From assembly GCA_902630925.1 (NCBI GenBank), contig CACOWO010000006.1, forward strand, positions 1 through 43,265: a stretch of DNA of 43,265 nt, written 5' to 3'. This stretch comes from an uncultured Pelagibacteraceae bacterium (GTDB lineage Bacteria > Pseudomonadota > Alphaproteobacteria > Pelagibacterales > Pelagibacteraceae). This document shows, in pieces, positions 42,832 to 43,265 of the stretch; position 1 is the first letter of the stretch, and each line of letters opens with the position of its first letter. The position numbers and the translations under genes are program-made. The notes under the pieces were generated by a model. The model was not told where the DNA came from and did not search any database. It saw only the letters and a program-made list of their open reading frames with translations.

Positions 42832-43265
42832 TGGAAAAAAATTTAGACAATATTTTTGATAGATTTTATCCCAGATCTCAAACAGTAGAACAGGGTATTT
42901 TCCTAAAAAGAGCGGCTTGGACAGTTGAAATCATATTAGCTATCATTGGATGCTTAATTGGTGTTCTGATGATTGTTAAATACCAAAGTAATCCAGATGA
43001 AGTTACTACGACATCTGGGTTAATTGGTTTTACTGCTGACAATCTAATGATGGGATTAATATTTTTTATGGTAGGAATAATTGAGTTAACAAAAATACCT
43101 TTAGCTTCTGCAGTTTATTATAGTAGAACACTTTATATAAGAACTATATTTTTAATTGCTTTAATAGCGGTTAACGTATCTACCTTTGAAACTGTAGTAG
43201 CCGGCTTTGAAAGAATAAATAACCAAAGAACTGAAGCGTTTAGAAAATTACTTATTCAAAAAGAC
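42831..43265 (+). CDS. Membrane protein, 3' end beyond window
   Basis: First 145 residues only; the frame is open at the right edge. Starts MEKNLDNIFDRFYPRSQTVE, then TM helices at about 31-50, 75-95 and 103-123, followed by a polar helix (FERINNQRTEAFRKLLIQKD) that may begin a coiled coil. The ATG overlaps the TerB-like stop. Not recognised; topology of a TM bundle followed by a cytoplasmic helix. Confidence 0.6.
   Translation, partial: MEKNLDNIFDRFYPRSQTVEQGIFLKRAAWTVEIILAIIGCLIGVLMIVKYQSNPDEVTTTSGLIGFTADNLMMGLIFFMVGIIELTKIPLASAVYYSRTLYIRTIFLIALIAVNVSTFETVVAGFERINNQRTEAFRKLLIQKD

Noticed and set aside
1-43265. CRISPR array, transposon or prophage
   Set aside because: No regularly spaced repeats, transposase, integrase or phage structural genes seen by reading both strands.

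Overview
The window is strongly AT-rich, gene-dense alphaproteobacterial DNA. Gene content, very short spacers, many stop/start overlaps and protein similarity all point to the SAR11 clade (Pelagibacterales, Candidatus Pelagibacter-like). This assignment is recognition from memory, not a database result. No gap between genes exceeds about 300 bases. I saw no rRNA, insertion sequence, CRISPR array or prophage.

Layout. 1-8.8 kb: housekeeping block with a coenzyme Q10-binding START-like protein, pncC/cinA-C, pgpA and fused ispDF, then the ntrY-ntrX two-component pair and the Trk potassium system (trkA, trkH). 8.8-19.9 kb: a glycerol module (gpsA, glpK and a complete GlpVSTPQU-type ABC importer), followed by gap and, convergently, pyk. 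Together these would carry glycerol to glycerol 3-phosphate, dihydroxyacetone phosphate and lower glycolysis. 20-25.1 kb: a hydratase-family enzyme, a small tail-anchored protein and a Fur-box-controlled ferric iron ABC importer (fbpABC). 25.1-28.3 kb: tRNA-Arg(UCU), galE, a tartrate/isopropylmalate-type dehydrogenase and zapE. 28.3-32.7 kb: a general amino-acid ABC importer (aapJQMP) with an ornate leader. 32.7-35 kb: a cysteine synthase family enzyme, a DUF6134 exported protein, an XRE regulator and tRNA-Asn(GUU). 35-43.3 kb: an accessory-looking region of small membrane, exported and lipoproteins (two DUF805 proteins, PrsW-type protease, DUF2628-like, EI24-like, TM2, TerB-like and several unknowns), cut by the right window edge.

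The most interesting signals are these. (1) The GlpS/GlpT ATPases carry complementary defects that fall in the same composite nucleotide site. (2) All three importer operons have a hairpin or terminator just after the binding-protein gene. (3) A TTGAAAC/GTTTCAA hairpin recurs in the glpV and aapJ leaders. (4) Two Fur boxes lie before fbpA, and a structured spacer with a possible 56-residue CxxC ORF follows it. (5) The fourth pore loop of TrkH lacks its filter glycine. (6) NtrYX appears stripped down: no PAS domain, no GAFTGA loop, no adjacent ntrBC. (7) The 35-43 kb membrane cluster includes a 10-bp tandem repeat inside a gene.
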